Shown: one piece after another, positions 33,576-42,074 of the stretch
How positions within the stretch are numbered: position 1 is the stretch's first letter
How the letters are laid out: the number at the start of each line of letters is the position of its first letter
Assembly (NCBI GenBank): GCA_964413935.1
Contig: CAYPTY010000002.1
Span: 130,692-194,691, forward strand
DNA: 64,000 bases
Direction of reading: 5' to 3'
Source of the DNA: CAYPTY01 sp964413935
GTDB lineage: Bacteria; Bacteroidota; Rhodothermia; Balneolales; Balneolaceae
Notes under the pieces: model-generated
Told to the model about the DNA's origin: nothing
Databases searched by the model: none
What the model saw: only the letters and a program-made list of their open reading frames with translations
Translations under genes and position numbers: made by a program

Positions 33576-34916
33576 TTATATCCGGTAAGGATGTTGCCCT
33601 GTGCTGTCAATTACATGGCTTACCAATAATTGAGGCTTAGGAATTACTTCACTTATTTGAACGGCTTCACTGAAATTCGGGGTAGCGTTCTCATAAGCTT
33701 GTGGCTTGTTCGTGTGGGCCGTTAATATTGTTTCACCCTCATCCACAAAATCCCCTGTTTTTTTGTGCAAAATTACACCTGCGGCCGGATCGATTCGATC
33801 GGTAATAGACTGCCGGCCTGCTCCCAGTTCCATGCAACCGAGTGCAATCTGAAAAGCATCCAGCTGGCTGATGTAGCCTTTTTTATCAGCTTTGAACTCA
33901 AACTGCTGTGCAGCCTGAGGATAAGTATCAGGATCTTCGATCACGGAAATGTCCCCTCCCTGTTCCTTTACAATATCCAGCAGTTTACGGTAAGCCTGTC
34001 CATTTCTTACCTGAGCCCGGCTCATTTCCATCCCTTCTTCCAGGTTTTCAGCCTTTCCACCCAAGTGAATCATTGTGCCCGCGAGCAGATGAGTAACCCT
34101 CATCAAATCATTATCTGCCTCTTCCTTTAAATAACGGATGGCTTCTCTCGTTTCCAGCCAGTTGCCAATCGCATAACCCAGAGGCTGATTCATATTGGTG
34201 ATGTATGCAATGGTCTCTTTCCCAAACGATTCCCCAACACCAACCAGTGTCTGCGCCAGCTCTAATGCCTGTTCCTGTGTTTTCATAAAAGCCCCTGATC
34301 CCCACTTTACATCCAGAACCAGAGCATCGATACCCTCTGCGAGTTTTTTACTCATAATGCTGCTGGCAATGAAGGGAATGAATTCCACGGTTGCAGTAAC
34401 ATCCCTGAGTGCATAGAGTTTTTTATCTGCCGGGGCAATCTCATTGGTTTGGCCGATCAGCACCATGTTATGTTTCTGCAGTACTTCCCTGTATCGCTGC
34501 AGATTCAGATCCACCCTGAATCCGGGTATAGCTTCCAGTTTATCTAGTGTACCTCCCGAATGCCCTAGTCCCCTTCCCGAGATCATAGGTACAGGAACCC
34601 CACAACTTGCAACGATGGGTGCCATTAAAATGGAAACTTTATCGCCAACTCCACCCGTGGAATGTTTATCCACTTTTTTGCCGGGTACATCCGACAAATC
34701 AACAATGATACCTGAATGCAGCATGGCATGGGTCAGGGAAGCCGATTCGGATGCATCCATTCCCTTTGAAAAAGCCGCCATCAGAAATGCACTCATTTGA
34801 TAATCAGGTATAGCCGATTGAGTGTAAGATTTGATCAAATATTGAATCTCGGCGTCAGCCAGGTTCAAACCATCCCGTTTTTTCCGTATAAGATTCACGA
34901 TATTGAAAGCAGACAT
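33576..34916 (-). CDS. deoA: Pyrimidine-nucleoside (thymidine) phosphorylase
   Basis: Splits thymidine or uridine with phosphate for pyrimidine salvage. The 446-residue protein carries the conserved KHSTGGVGDKVS (84-95) and matching downstream segments (SGRGLGHSGGTLDKLEAIPG near 113-133, KLAEGIDALVLDVKWGSGAFMK near 190-212, and a C-terminal alpha/beta domain from about 345). Length fits the dimeric family, not the longer archaeal AMP phosphorylase. It is the first gene reading into the pspA group, with 79 bp between, and is divergent from the pdxB-like gene. Confidence 0.92.
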   Translation of the reverse strand: MSAFNIVNLIRKKRDGLNLADAEIQYLIKSYTQSAIPDYQMSAFLMAAFSKGMDASESASLTHAMLHSGIIVDLSDVPGKKVDKHSTGGVGDKVSILMAPIVASCGVPVPMISGRGLGHSGGTLDKLEAIPGFRVDLNLQRYREVLQKHNMVLIGQTNEIAPADKKLYALRDVTATVEFIPFIASSIMSKKLAEGIDALVLDVKWGSGAFMKTQEQALELAQTLVGVGESFGKETIAYITNMNQPLGYAIGNWLETREAIRYLKEEADNDLMRVTHLLAGTMIHLGGKAENLEEGMEMSRAQVRNGQAYRKLLDIVKEQGGDISVIEDPDTYPQAAQQFEFKADKKGYISQLDAFQIALGCMELGAGRQSITDRIDPAAGVILHKKTGDFVDEGETILTAHTNKPQAYENATPNFSEAVQISEVIPKPQLLVSHVIDSTGQHPYRI

Positions 34917-34986
34917 ATGCCCTTAGTTGTTTTTTTTAAAACCTAAAGCGCTGTGAAAATATCATTTTTAAACTGACATCTAAATT

Positions 34987-36111
34987 TTGATTCGCGTACT
35001 GGCAGATAAATATATTTTTAGGATCGAAGAACTCATCCCTGAGGACTTTGATCTTCATTTATATGATCCGATCACCAATCCAAATCCGGATTTATCGGGC
35101 TATGAAGCTTTCCTCTTGCGTACCGTTCAGAAAGTAAACCCGGATACCTACAGCTTATTTCCGGACTCTCTGAAATTTATAGGAACCGCTTCATCCGGCC
35201 GCGACCATCTTGATGTAAGCTACATCGAAGGAAAGGGTATTCATGTATTCGATTCCAAAGGATGCAACGCTAATGCAGTTGCAGAGTATGTAATCACCTC
35301 CCTGCTGATCTGGGCCGAAAAGAAAAATGAAAAACTAGGGGATTTAACGGTCGGTATTATCGGTTTCGGATTCATCGGTTCAAAAGTTGGCGAGAAATTG
35401 AAGAAACTGGGCATCAGCTATACAGCTTATGATCCCTATCTTGAAGAGTGGGACGAACATTTCGAATCACATACACTGGATGAAACCCTGAACTGTGATA
35501 TACTCACACTCCACATTCCTTTGAAAACGGATGAAGGCCTGTCTAATTACCACTGGATGGATTATGAAAAGATGAACCACTCCCCTTTCAGACTGATTGT
35601 TAACGCCTCGAGAGGGGGAATCATAGAGGAAGAGGCTCTAATCCGGCTCTTTGATGAGGATCGGATTCTGGATTTCGTGAAGGATGTCTGGGAAAATGAA
35701 CCCGAGTTTGATGCTGAAGTAGCCAGACGCGCGTTTATTTCAACCCCGCATATCGCCGGATATTCCAGCGAAGCCAAGCTGAACGCTACGCGCATTATAC
35801 TCGATAAAATGTGCAGCCATTTCGGCATGTGTACTAGTGAACCTATTCCAAAGCCGGAGATATCCGATTTCACAGACCTGGAAAGCGAAAGTCTGGTGGA
35901 AATCCTGAACAGCGTTAATCCGATTCTTATCTATGACAAAGAATTGAAAGCCTTACCTGAAGATATTAACCGAAGAGAAGCTTTTGCCCGATTGAGAACA
36001 GGCCGGGCATATCGATCTGAATATCACCATATTTTGCTCAGTGATAGCATGTTAAATCACTATCCGATTCTCAAAGCTTTGGACTTTCATCCTGCTTCAA
36101 AGCTGAAATAA
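34987..36111 (+). CDS. pdxB: Erythronate-4-phosphate dehydrogenase-like (2-hydroxyacid dehydrogenase)
   Basis: A 374-residue D-2-hydroxyacid dehydrogenase. The FIGTASSGRDHLD (64-76) and KGCNANAVAEYV (91-102) elements are typical of PdxB, the pyridoxal-phosphate pathway enzyme oxidising 4-phosphoerythronate. The NAD-binding GFGFIGSKVG is at 126-135, and the catalytic residues are Arg209 (NASRGG), Glu238 (WENEP) and His255 (STPHIAGYS). The C-terminal dimerisation extension (about 290-374) is also like PdxB. It starts at TTG 34987. It converges with tatD, overlapping 15 nt. Confidence 0.87.
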   Translation: MIRVLADKYIFRIEELIPEDFDLHLYDPITNPNPDLSGYEAFLLRTVQKVNPDTYSLFPDSLKFIGTASSGRDHLDVSYIEGKGIHVFDSKGCNANAVAEYVITSLLIWAEKKNEKLGDLTVGIIGFGFIGSKVGEKLKKLGISYTAYDPYLEEWDEHFESHTLDETLNCDILTLHIPLKTDEGLSNYHWMDYEKMNHSPFRLIVNASRGGIIEEEALIRLFDEDRILDFVKDVWENEPEFDAEVARRAFISTPHIAGYSSEAKLNATRIILDKMCSHFGMCTSEPIPKPEISDFTDLESESLVEILNSVNPILIYDKELKALPEDINRREAFARLRTGRAYRSEYHHILLSDSMLNHYPILKALDFHPASKLK

Positions 36112-36858
36112 CTTTTTTGCGGTTTCCGAAGTCTTTTCTCTTATAGTTTCCACATCCATATCAAATAAACCGGACAGTTTATCCTGAATGAACTTTAAAT
36201 AAGCAGGTTCATTGCGCTTACCCCGGAAAGGCGCAGGGGTCAGATATGGGGCATCCGTTTCGAGTACCATTTTCTCAAGAGGCAGTTCTTGTACCGTTTT
36301 ATCCACACCAGCATTTTTGAAGGTAACAACACCCCCTATTCCAAGCAGTAATCCCAGGTCTACGGCTCGATCTCCCTCCTCCGCAGTACCATTGAAACAA
36401 TGCCAGATTCCGGTGAGCCGTCCATCCTGTTCCTCTTCGATGATATGGAGTAAGTCCCCTGTAGACTCCCGGTTATGCAGGATTACGGGCTTTTTAAGTT
36501 CCTTAGCAATTTTGCAGTGCATGCGCAGGCTTCTCTTCTGTTCTTCCACATAATCCGTACTCCAGTAATAGTCCAGGCCGGTTTCGCCTACCCCAATAAT
36601 CTCTTCTTCATTCACCAGTTCGAACAACCTTTCATAGGTCTCATTTTCATCAAAATTTTTGACTTCACAAGGGTGAATTCCGGCCATCTTATGAAAGTTA
36701 ATTTTCGGATGATGCAGCCTTTTCATCTCTTCCAGAGAACCAACATGAATTGCGGGCATGCAAATATCGGTTACACCCGCATTAACCGCCCGTTCAAGTA
36801 CCTCTGCCAGATCTTCAGTAAAATCAGGCAGGTAAATGTGGCAATGGGTATCGATCAT
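36097..36858 (-). CDS. tatD: TatD family metal-dependent hydrolase (DNase)
   Basis: A 253-residue TIM-barrel hydrolase of the TatD/YcfH family with deoxyribonuclease activity in studied members. Metal ligands are seen in MIDTHCHIY (His5 and His7), GVGETGLDYYW (Glu ligand), VILHNRESTGDLL (His), WHCFNGT (His) and LETDAPYLTP (Asp). ATG 36858 was chosen; it overlaps the TGA of the upstream kinase-like gene (TGATG), showing coupling. An upstream in-frame TTG would only add one residue. Substrate in this organism is unknown. Confidence 0.92.
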   Translation of the reverse strand: MIDTHCHIYLPDFTEDLAEVLERAVNAGVTDICMPAIHVGSLEEMKRLHHPKINFHKMAGIHPCEVKNFDENETYERLFELVNEEEIIGVGETGLDYYWSTDYVEEQKRSLRMHCKIAKELKKPVILHNRESTGDLLHIIEEEQDGRLTGIWHCFNGTAEEGDRAVDLGLLLGIGGVVTFKNAGVDKTVQELPLEKMVLETDAPYLTPAPFRGKRNEPAYLKFIQDKLSGLFDMDVETIREKTSETAKKLFQL

Positions 36859-37700
36859 CAATCCGTGATCTTATGGAATTCGATGAGCGCGTCGATGGGT
36901 TGTTTGATCACATTTGAGGCTTTCAGTCCGTGCTGGCTGAGTACCTTGTCGAGTTGAGGGCGGAATTGGTATCCAATAGATCCCGTAAAACCAATCGCGA
37001 AATCAGGTTCTTTTTTGACAAGGGGGAGCAATTGCTGAACTACGAATTCATCCATACACTTGCTGACCAGATCTATCGTATAGTCGAGTTCCTTAAAGCC
37101 ATCCAGAATGGTGGCGAAACTGGCAATAAAACGATTAGGCTGGTCCTGTTTGTAAATAAGAGAGATCATATCCTGATTATGATCATAATTGAGACGAATG
37201 TGATCCGCGAGCTCAGCCGTCAGTCGCTTATAGTAATAATCCTGAATCATGATTTTCCCGATATGGAATCCGCTTCCCTGATCACCCATTAAATATCCAA
37301 GCGAGGGAGCAATGCTGCAGATATGATTTCCGTCAAATATCCCGGCGTTGGATCCGGTACCGAGAATACAGACAATGGCAGGCTGATTACCGAATAAAGC
37401 TTCAGCAGATGCATCCAGGTCAGATTTAATGATATGATTGGGCAATCCTTTATCCGAGAGTATATCCGACAGTTGAGACCGGTTTTGTACGGAAGCCACA
37501 CCGGAACCATAAAAGAAGAGCTGATCTACATGGCGACCACCCAGTTTGGATTTCACAATTTCAATCACATGTGGAATAACATCAAAGGATATAAAATTGG
37601 GGTTCATACCAATGGTATGGAATCGGTAGATTTCTCCTGATGCATCAATATATGCCCAGTCTGTTCTGGAACCGCCGCTTTCTGCTATTAATATTGCCAT
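36858..37700 (-). CDS. BadF/BadG/BcrA/BcrD-type ATPase, N-acetylglucosamine kinase-like
   Basis: A 280-residue ASKHA-fold protein. It has the phosphate-1 loop IAESGGSRTDWAYID (5-19), phosphate-2 LGTGSNAGIF (112-121), and the sugar-kinase-like SLGYLMGDQGSGFHIG (133-148). This combination fits the single-domain GlcNAc/MurNAc kinase-like proteins used in cell-wall sugar recycling in Bacteroidota relatives, so an amino-sugar substrate is likely. It precedes tatD with a 1-nt overlap and diverges from tryptophan dioxygenase. Substrate is inferred from family only. Confidence 0.85.
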   Translation of the reverse strand: MAILIAESGGSRTDWAYIDASGEIYRFHTIGMNPNFISFDVIPHVIEIVKSKLGGRHVDQLFFYGSGVASVQNRSQLSDILSDKGLPNHIIKSDLDASAEALFGNQPAIVCILGTGSNAGIFDGNHICSIAPSLGYLMGDQGSGFHIGKIMIQDYYYKRLTAELADHIRLNYDHNQDMISLIYKQDQPNRFIASFATILDGFKELDYTIDLVSKCMDEFVVQQLLPLVKKEPDFAIGFTGSIGYQFRPQLDKVLSQHGLKASNVIKQPIDALIEFHKITD

Positions 37701-37746
37701 ATTGAATCTTAAGAATATGCATTCAGAATTGCATCATAAAAAATCA

Positions 37747-37775
37747 TTGACAGACCTGCTGCTTAGTCCTATTCT
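37747..37775 (+). promoter_or_regulatory. Sigma-70-like promoter before tryptophan dioxygenase gene
   Basis: TTGACA (37747-37752, consensus -35) and TATTCT (37770-37775, four of six matches to TATAAT) are separated by 17 nt. The start codon at 37782 is seven bases after the -10 element, where transcription would start, so the message may be leaderless. Confidence 0.4.
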
Positions 37776-37781
37776 ATTGAT

Positions 37782-38570
37782 ATGAAAAAGCTCGGGCTTA
37801 CATATGGGGAATATCTGAAAGTGGATGAATTGCTTGAGCTCCAGCAATTAAAGTCTGAGCCCAAGGAACACGATGAGATGCTGTTCATCATCATTCATCA
37901 GACTTATGAACTATGGTTTAAACAACAGCTGCATGAATTCGGTAAGCTGATTGAGCTGTTCAATAAGGGAGATGTTTTCGGAGCCATCAAAACCCTGAGA
38001 CGCATTCTGACCATTTTAAAGACCATGGTTTCCCAGATTGACATCCTGGAAACCATGACTCCGCTTGAATTCAACAGCTTCAGAGGCTTTTTGGAGAATT
38101 CCAGCGGATTTCAGTCCATTCAGTTCCGTGAACTGGAGATTCTTTGCGGAATTCGAACGAAACTTATGCTTGAAGCTTATCAGGATCAGGCGGGAGTTAC
38201 TGAATTACTAAAAAGCCGAATGCAGCAGGAGACTATCTGGGAAGCCTTCGCTGTTTTTGTAGGTAACTTCGGTTTCAAGATCTCAGCAAAACGTGAGCAT
38301 ACGGAGGGGCTTCTGTTTGAACTCAGCAACCAAAATCAGGATGTTTTACTTGACATCATGCGAAACAGCCCGGAACTGGCCCTGGTTTGTGAATTATTGG
38401 TGGATTACGACGAAGGACTTCAGGAATGGCGCTATCGCCATGTAAAAATGGTTGAGAGAACGATTGGATCCAAGAGAGGTACAGGGGGGTCTGAAGGGGT
38501 TGGTTATCTGAAACGCACCCTTGGAGCTGCCATTTTTCCGGATTTGTGGGCTATCCGAACACGATTCTGA
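37782..38570 (+). CDS. kynA: Tryptophan 2,3-dioxygenase
   Basis: Heme enzyme that opens the indole ring of tryptophan to N-formylkynurenine, the first step of the kynurenine route. The 262 residues contain LFIIIHQTYELWFKQQ (34-49) with the active-site His39, and the C-terminal RYRHVKMVERTIG with His220 as the heme ligand, followed by GTGGSEGVGYLKRT that binds the substrate. It is the plus-strand neighbour of a kynureninase-like gene 230 bp downstream, which suggests a catabolic pathway. No kynurenine formamidase is nearby. Confidence 0.95.
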   Translation: MKKLGLTYGEYLKVDELLELQQLKSEPKEHDEMLFIIIHQTYELWFKQQLHEFGKLIELFNKGDVFGAIKTLRRILTILKTMVSQIDILETMTPLEFNSFRGFLENSSGFQSIQFRELEILCGIRTKLMLEAYQDQAGVTELLKSRMQQETIWEAFAVFVGNFGFKISAKREHTEGLLFELSNQNQDVLLDIMRNSPELALVCELLVDYDEGLQEWRYRHVKMVERTIGSKRGTGGSEGVGYLKRTLGAAIFPDLWAIRTRF

Positions 38571-38600
38571 GAATTTTCAATTCTTAACAAAATTTTCTCA

Positions 38601-38683
38601 GCGGAAATAAACGATTTATTCCTCCGCCCGGTTTACAGCGCACACATTGAATAGTACAAAGACTTAGCTCAAACTAAGTACTA
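38601..38683 (+). repeat. Two stem-loops in the kynA-kynureninase spacer
   Basis: The first is GCGGA-AATAAA (38601-38611) with TTTATT (38615-38620) and TCCGC (38623-38627), an 11-bp stem with a 2-nt bulge. The second is TAGTA (38652-38656) plus CTTAG (38663-38667), with CTAAG-TACTA (38674-38683), a 10-bp stem with a 6-nt bulge and a 6-nt loop. They precede the terminator at 38700-38734, so the 230-bp spacer is an ordered three-hairpin region. Confidence 0.6.
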
Positions 38684-38699
38684 AATATCCCCCTACATG

Positions 38700-38734
38700 G
38701 CCGAACTGCTTGACTGGAGTTCGGCTTTTTTTTT
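38700..38734 (+). terminator. Intrinsic terminator after kynA
   Basis: GCCGAACT (38700-38707) pairs with AGTTCGGC (38718-38725) across a 10-nt loop, followed by nine T (38726-38734). It lies 66 nt upstream of the kynureninase-like start, so that gene needs its own promoter or anti-termination. Confidence 0.92.
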
Positions 38735-38800
38735 GGAAGTCAGCTGTGCTAACTTTCACATCGGAACTGTACAAAATTAATTCATGGATTACTAATAAAT

Positions 38801-39988
38801 ATGAGTTCAAGCATAGACAAAATTGCCCTTCGGCTTCGCCCCCACTATTCCCGCTTCAGACTGGATGACCGCCTGCTCTTTACCGGCCATTCCCATCAGG
38901 CATGGCCCGATGTTGCTCTGGAAGGACAAACCGAGTATTTCCATGTCTCAGCCGATCTGGTCGATAAAAAATGGGATACCGCCTTTGAGAAGGCAGAAGT
39001 ACTCAGGAATTACCTGCGCAATTATTATGATGATCCCGATGGATTGTATTGCCTGGAAGAAAACACGCATGTATTGTTTGTAAGCTGGCTGTCCAGTCTG
39101 GATCTGAAAAACAAGCCGCGCATCATAACCACGGATGCCGAATTTCATTCCCTCTATCGTCAGCTGCACCGGCTGGAGGAAGAAGGCATCGAAATTGTAT
39201 ATGTGGATCAGCATCCGGATGAGGATTTTGCAGATCGTGTAGCCGGAGAAATGGACGAGCGAACAGCTGCCGTTATGCTGAGCCGGGTTTATTTTCAGTC
39301 GAGTCTGATTAACACCCATCTTACCCGGATCGCACGGGCGGCAAGGGAGAAGGATATTCCTGTGATGATTGATGACTATCACGGAACCAATGTAGTACCC
39401 CTTTCAGTGCGCGACGCGGATCTTGAGGATTGCTTCATCCTGATTGGCGGATACAAATATCTTCAGTGGGGCGAGGGTAATTGTTTCCTGCGTTTCCCCA
39501 AGAGTTGTGATTACCGACCTGCGATTACCGGCTGGTTTGCTTCTTTTTCCACTCTGGATCAACCCCGCAGCAATGCGCCCACCCACTATGATGATGGGGA
39601 CCAGCGGTTTGCAACCGGAACTTATGACTCCTCATCCCAATTCAGAGCTGCAAGGGTAGCCTTATTTTTTGAGGAGCAGGGACTCACACCGGAGGTACTT
39701 CGGTCTCAGTATCACGCTCAGGTTTCTATGCTTAAGGAGCTATTTCTGGCCAAAAATTTTGATCCTGAACTCATCCGATTAACGCATACTGAGAGCATGG
39801 ATCTGAATGGTGGCTTCCTGTCTCTTACCTCGCCAAAGGCACGTGAATTAAGAGCTGATCTGCTTGAAAAAGATGTATTTACAGATGCACGAGCCTCCAT
39901 CATTCGGTTCGGTCCAGCCCCCTACATAACGGAGCGTGAGATTGAAGCAGCCATGCACGAACTTGAGAAAAGCGTTCATCAGCTGTAG
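38801..39988 (+). CDS. Kynureninase-like PLP-dependent enzyme
   Basis: A 395-residue aminotransferase class V-fold protein. The PLP lysine is Lys219 in GGYKYLQWGEG, equivalent to the kynureninase YKYLNSGPG motif. The phosphate/pyridine-binding part is MIDDYHGTNVVPL (189-201), similar to DxAHxxGNVPL of kynureninase. TGHSHQAWPD (28-37) corresponds to a substrate-side loop. Together with tryptophan 2,3-dioxygenase 230 bp upstream, it supports kynurenine cleavage to anthranilate plus alanine. The assignment could be wrong (other class V enzymes are close), because the motifs are diverged. Confidence 0.72.
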   Translation: MSSSIDKIALRLRPHYSRFRLDDRLLFTGHSHQAWPDVALEGQTEYFHVSADLVDKKWDTAFEKAEVLRNYLRNYYDDPDGLYCLEENTHVLFVSWLSSLDLKNKPRIITTDAEFHSLYRQLHRLEEEGIEIVYVDQHPDEDFADRVAGEMDERTAAVMLSRVYFQSSLINTHLTRIARAAREKDIPVMIDDYHGTNVVPLSVRDADLEDCFILIGGYKYLQWGEGNCFLRFPKSCDYRPAITGWFASFSTLDQPRSNAPTHYDDGDQRFATGTYDSSSQFRAARVALFFEEQGLTPEVLRSQYHAQVSMLKELFLAKNFDPELIRLTHTESMDLNGGFLSLTSPKARELRADLLEKDVFTDARASIIRFGPAPYITEREIEAAMHELEKSVHQL

Positions 39989-40063
39989 AAAAAAGGGATA
40001 AAAAATAAACTTGAATAGGATTGTTTATAAAACGATCTTACATATATTGAACATATACCTCAG

Positions 40064-40107
40064 TAAGAGAGTTACAGGGTGACATAAACTGTCACTTCCC
40101 GCTCTTA
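40064..40107 (+). promoter_or_regulatory. Dyad/hairpin upstream of recA
   Basis: The core GTGACA-TAAAC-TGTCAC (40079-40095) is a perfect 6-bp inverted repeat, and outer arms TAAGAG (40064-40069) and CTCTTA (40102-40107) are also complementary. TATCTTAG (40105-40112), a near match to TAnnTTTG, follows, so the core would fall over the -33 region of a recA promoter. It may be an operator for the DNA-damage response or a 5' RNA structure. Confidence 0.5.
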
Positions 40108-40139
40108 TCTTAGGTTAAATTAATTCAACGATTAAAATT

Positions 40140-41201
40140 ATGGCAGCAGACGACCGATTAAAAGCACTGGATATTGCCGTTGGGCAAATTGAGAAACAGC
40201 ATGGCAAGGGCACCATCATGAAACTCGGGGATAACCCCATTCATAATGTGGATGCCATTTCAACCGGATCCATTATGATCGATTATGCCCTGGGCATAGA
40301 CGGTATACCAAGAGGGAGAATCACGGAAATTTATGGTCCTGAGGCCAGTGGTAAAACCACGCTTGCCCTTCAGGTAATTGCTGAGGCTCAGAAAAAAGGA
40401 GGCTATGCTGCTTTTATCGATGCCGAACATGCTTTCGATCCAAGGTATGCGAAGGCATTGGGTATAAACACCGACGAGCTGCTGGTTTCACAACCTGACA
40501 GCGGTGAACAGGCCCTGGAAATTACGGAAACACTGATCCGTTCCGGTGCTCTTGATGTGGTTGTGATTGACTCTGTTGCGGCACTGGTTCCCCGGGCTGA
40601 AATCGAAGGAGAGATGGGTGATTCCCACATGGGTTTACAGGCCCGCCTCATGTCGCAGGCTCTGCGAAAAATTACCGGTGTTGTGAATAAAACCCGTACG
40701 GCTGTTATTTTCATCAATCAGGTACGGGAAAAAATCGGCGTTATGTTCGGAAATCCGGAAACAACAACCGGTGGACGGGCACTCAAATTTTATGCATCGG
40801 TTCGTATTGACATCCGCCGGATAGGTTCAATCAAGGTGGGCGATGAGGTGCTGGGTAACCGCACCAAAGCAAAAATAGCCAAGAACAAGCTCGCTCCTCC
40901 CTTCAAAACTGTTGAATTCAATATCATGTACGGCAAAGGCATCTCCAAGGTATCCGAGGTTCTGGATCTTGCCGTTGAGTATGATATCATTGAAAAAAGA
41001 GGGTCCTGGTATCGATATAATGGTGAACCCATCGGTCAGGGACTTGAATCTGCGATACAATTTCTCACTGAAGATCCGGACCTGCAAAGCAGCATAGAAA
41101 ATCAGGTCAGGGTAAAACTGAATCCTGAGCTGGCTGAAGAACAGGAAGCCAAAGCAGAAACCAACGGTCAGGCTAAGGCAAAGGCTAAAGCTGAGGAGTA
41201 A
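40140..41201 (+). CDS. recA: Recombinase RecA
   Basis: DNA strand-exchange and SOS coprotease. The 353-residue protein has Walker A GPEASGKTT (66-74), Walker B VVVIDSVAALVP near 139-150, the DNA-binding loops with GEMGDSHMGLQARLMSQALRK and INQVREKIGVMFGNPETTTGG, and a short C-terminal tail rich in Ala/Lys/Glu (repeated KAKAKAEE-like end) in place of the longer acidic tail of E. coli RecA. It starts at ATG 40140; an inverted repeat lies upstream. recX follows after 5 nt, the common recA-recX pairing. Confidence 0.98.
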   Translation: MAADDRLKALDIAVGQIEKQHGKGTIMKLGDNPIHNVDAISTGSIMIDYALGIDGIPRGRITEIYGPEASGKTTLALQVIAEAQKKGGYAAFIDAEHAFDPRYAKALGINTDELLVSQPDSGEQALEITETLIRSGALDVVVIDSVAALVPRAEIEGEMGDSHMGLQARLMSQALRKITGVVNKTRTAVIFINQVREKIGVMFGNPETTTGGRALKFYASVRIDIRRIGSIKVGDEVLGNRTKAKIAKNKLAPPFKTVEFNIMYGKGISKVSEVLDLAVEYDIIEKRGSWYRYNGEPIGQGLESAIQFLTEDPDLQSSIENQVRVKLNPELAEEQEAKAETNGQAKAKAKAEE

Positions 41202-41206
41202 AAGGA

Positions 41207-41893
41207 TTGGGGGCATCCCCTTCAGAAACAGATAAAGCTTACACCCTCCTTCCTGCCAAAATTGAAAGGATTGAGGTTCAGAAGAAAAACGCTGGCAGAT
41301 ATTCACTGTTTGTTGGCGACCAGTTCCTGATCGGGGTTTCCGAAAGTGTTCTGATACACTGCAAACTCAAAAAAGGGCTGATGGTCACTCATCAGCTCTT
41401 TGATGAAATCCAGAAGCTTGAGTATCGACAGCAAATCCGCTCTTATCTGATTGATTTACTTTCCAGGAGAGATCATTCCAGTAGAGAATTACACCTCAAA
41501 GGGCTCAAAAAAGGTTATCCGGCAGACATTCTTGATGAGCTGATAACCGAATTGCAGCAAAAAGGCTTTATAAATAACCGGGAATTTGCTGAAAAATTTG
41601 CCCGAGATAAGGCAGCGTATAAGAACTGGGGATCGCTCAAAATTAAATCAGAACTGTTGTCCAAAGGCATTTCTGCTTCTGATACTGAAGCGGCTATCCA
41701 AATAGTATTTGAAGATGTTGATGCCAGAGAAGCCATTCTAGAGTTAGCCCGAAAGAAACTTCCGGCATTCAGACGAACAGCCCCTGATAAACGAAGGGAA
41801 AAAATTTATCGCTATCTGAGCGGCAGAGGTTATACCGGAGAAGAAATAATGAAAAACCTTCCCGATATCCTCTTCATGATTGAATCCTCATGA
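41207..41893 (+). CDS. recX: Regulatory protein RecX
   Basis: A 228-residue RecX that limits RecA filament growth. The N-terminal 40 residues are an extension (KIERIEVQKKNAGRYSLFVGDQFLIG), followed by the three-helix RecX repeats: RQQIRSYLIDLLSRRDHSSRELHLKGLKKGY, DILDELITELQQKGFINNREFAEKF, and KIKSELLSKGIS... The start is TTG 41207, only 5 nt after the recA stop, so coupling is likely, with AAAGGA next to the start. Ends in a 90-nt tail before a good terminator. Confidence 0.9.
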   Translation: MGASPSETDKAYTLLPAKIERIEVQKKNAGRYSLFVGDQFLIGVSESVLIHCKLKKGLMVTHQLFDEIQKLEYRQQIRSYLIDLLSRRDHSSRELHLKGLKKGYPADILDELITELQQKGFINNREFAEKFARDKAAYKNWGSLKIKSELLSKGISASDTEAAIQIVFEDVDAREAILELARKKLPAFRRTAPDKRREKIYRYLSGRGYTGEEIMKNLPDILFMIESS

Positions 41894-41982
41894 TTAGTTA
41901 TAAATACGTGATTCAAAAAAAGGGCCAAAATCATACTATTAATAACATCATTGCACTAAGGATGTAAAGAACCATACCCCAC

Positions 41983-42012
41983 AGCCGGTTTTCGGAAGAG
42001 AACCGGCTTTTT
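41983..42012 (+). terminator. Intrinsic terminator of recA-recX
   Basis: AGCCGGTT (41983-41990) pairs with AACCGGCT (42001-42008) across a 10-nt loop and is followed by a short T run to 42012. It lies 90 nt after recX and 63 nt before the permease gene. Confidence 0.85.
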
Positions 42013-42074
42013 CATGACTTTTTGAATTGGTTTTATTCACAGAATGACTTAGCATTAGTGCCAAATCAACGGTT

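Noticed and set aside
33497..33700. Sigma-54 -24/-12 promoter before pspA
   Set aside because: No TGGCAC-N5-TTGC-like match was found on the minus strand, although rpoN is in this window.
39989..40139. E. coli or Bacillus type LexA box before recA
   Set aside because: Neither CTGT-N8-ACAG nor GAAC-N4-GTTC occurs here; only the GTGACA/TGTCAC dyad does.
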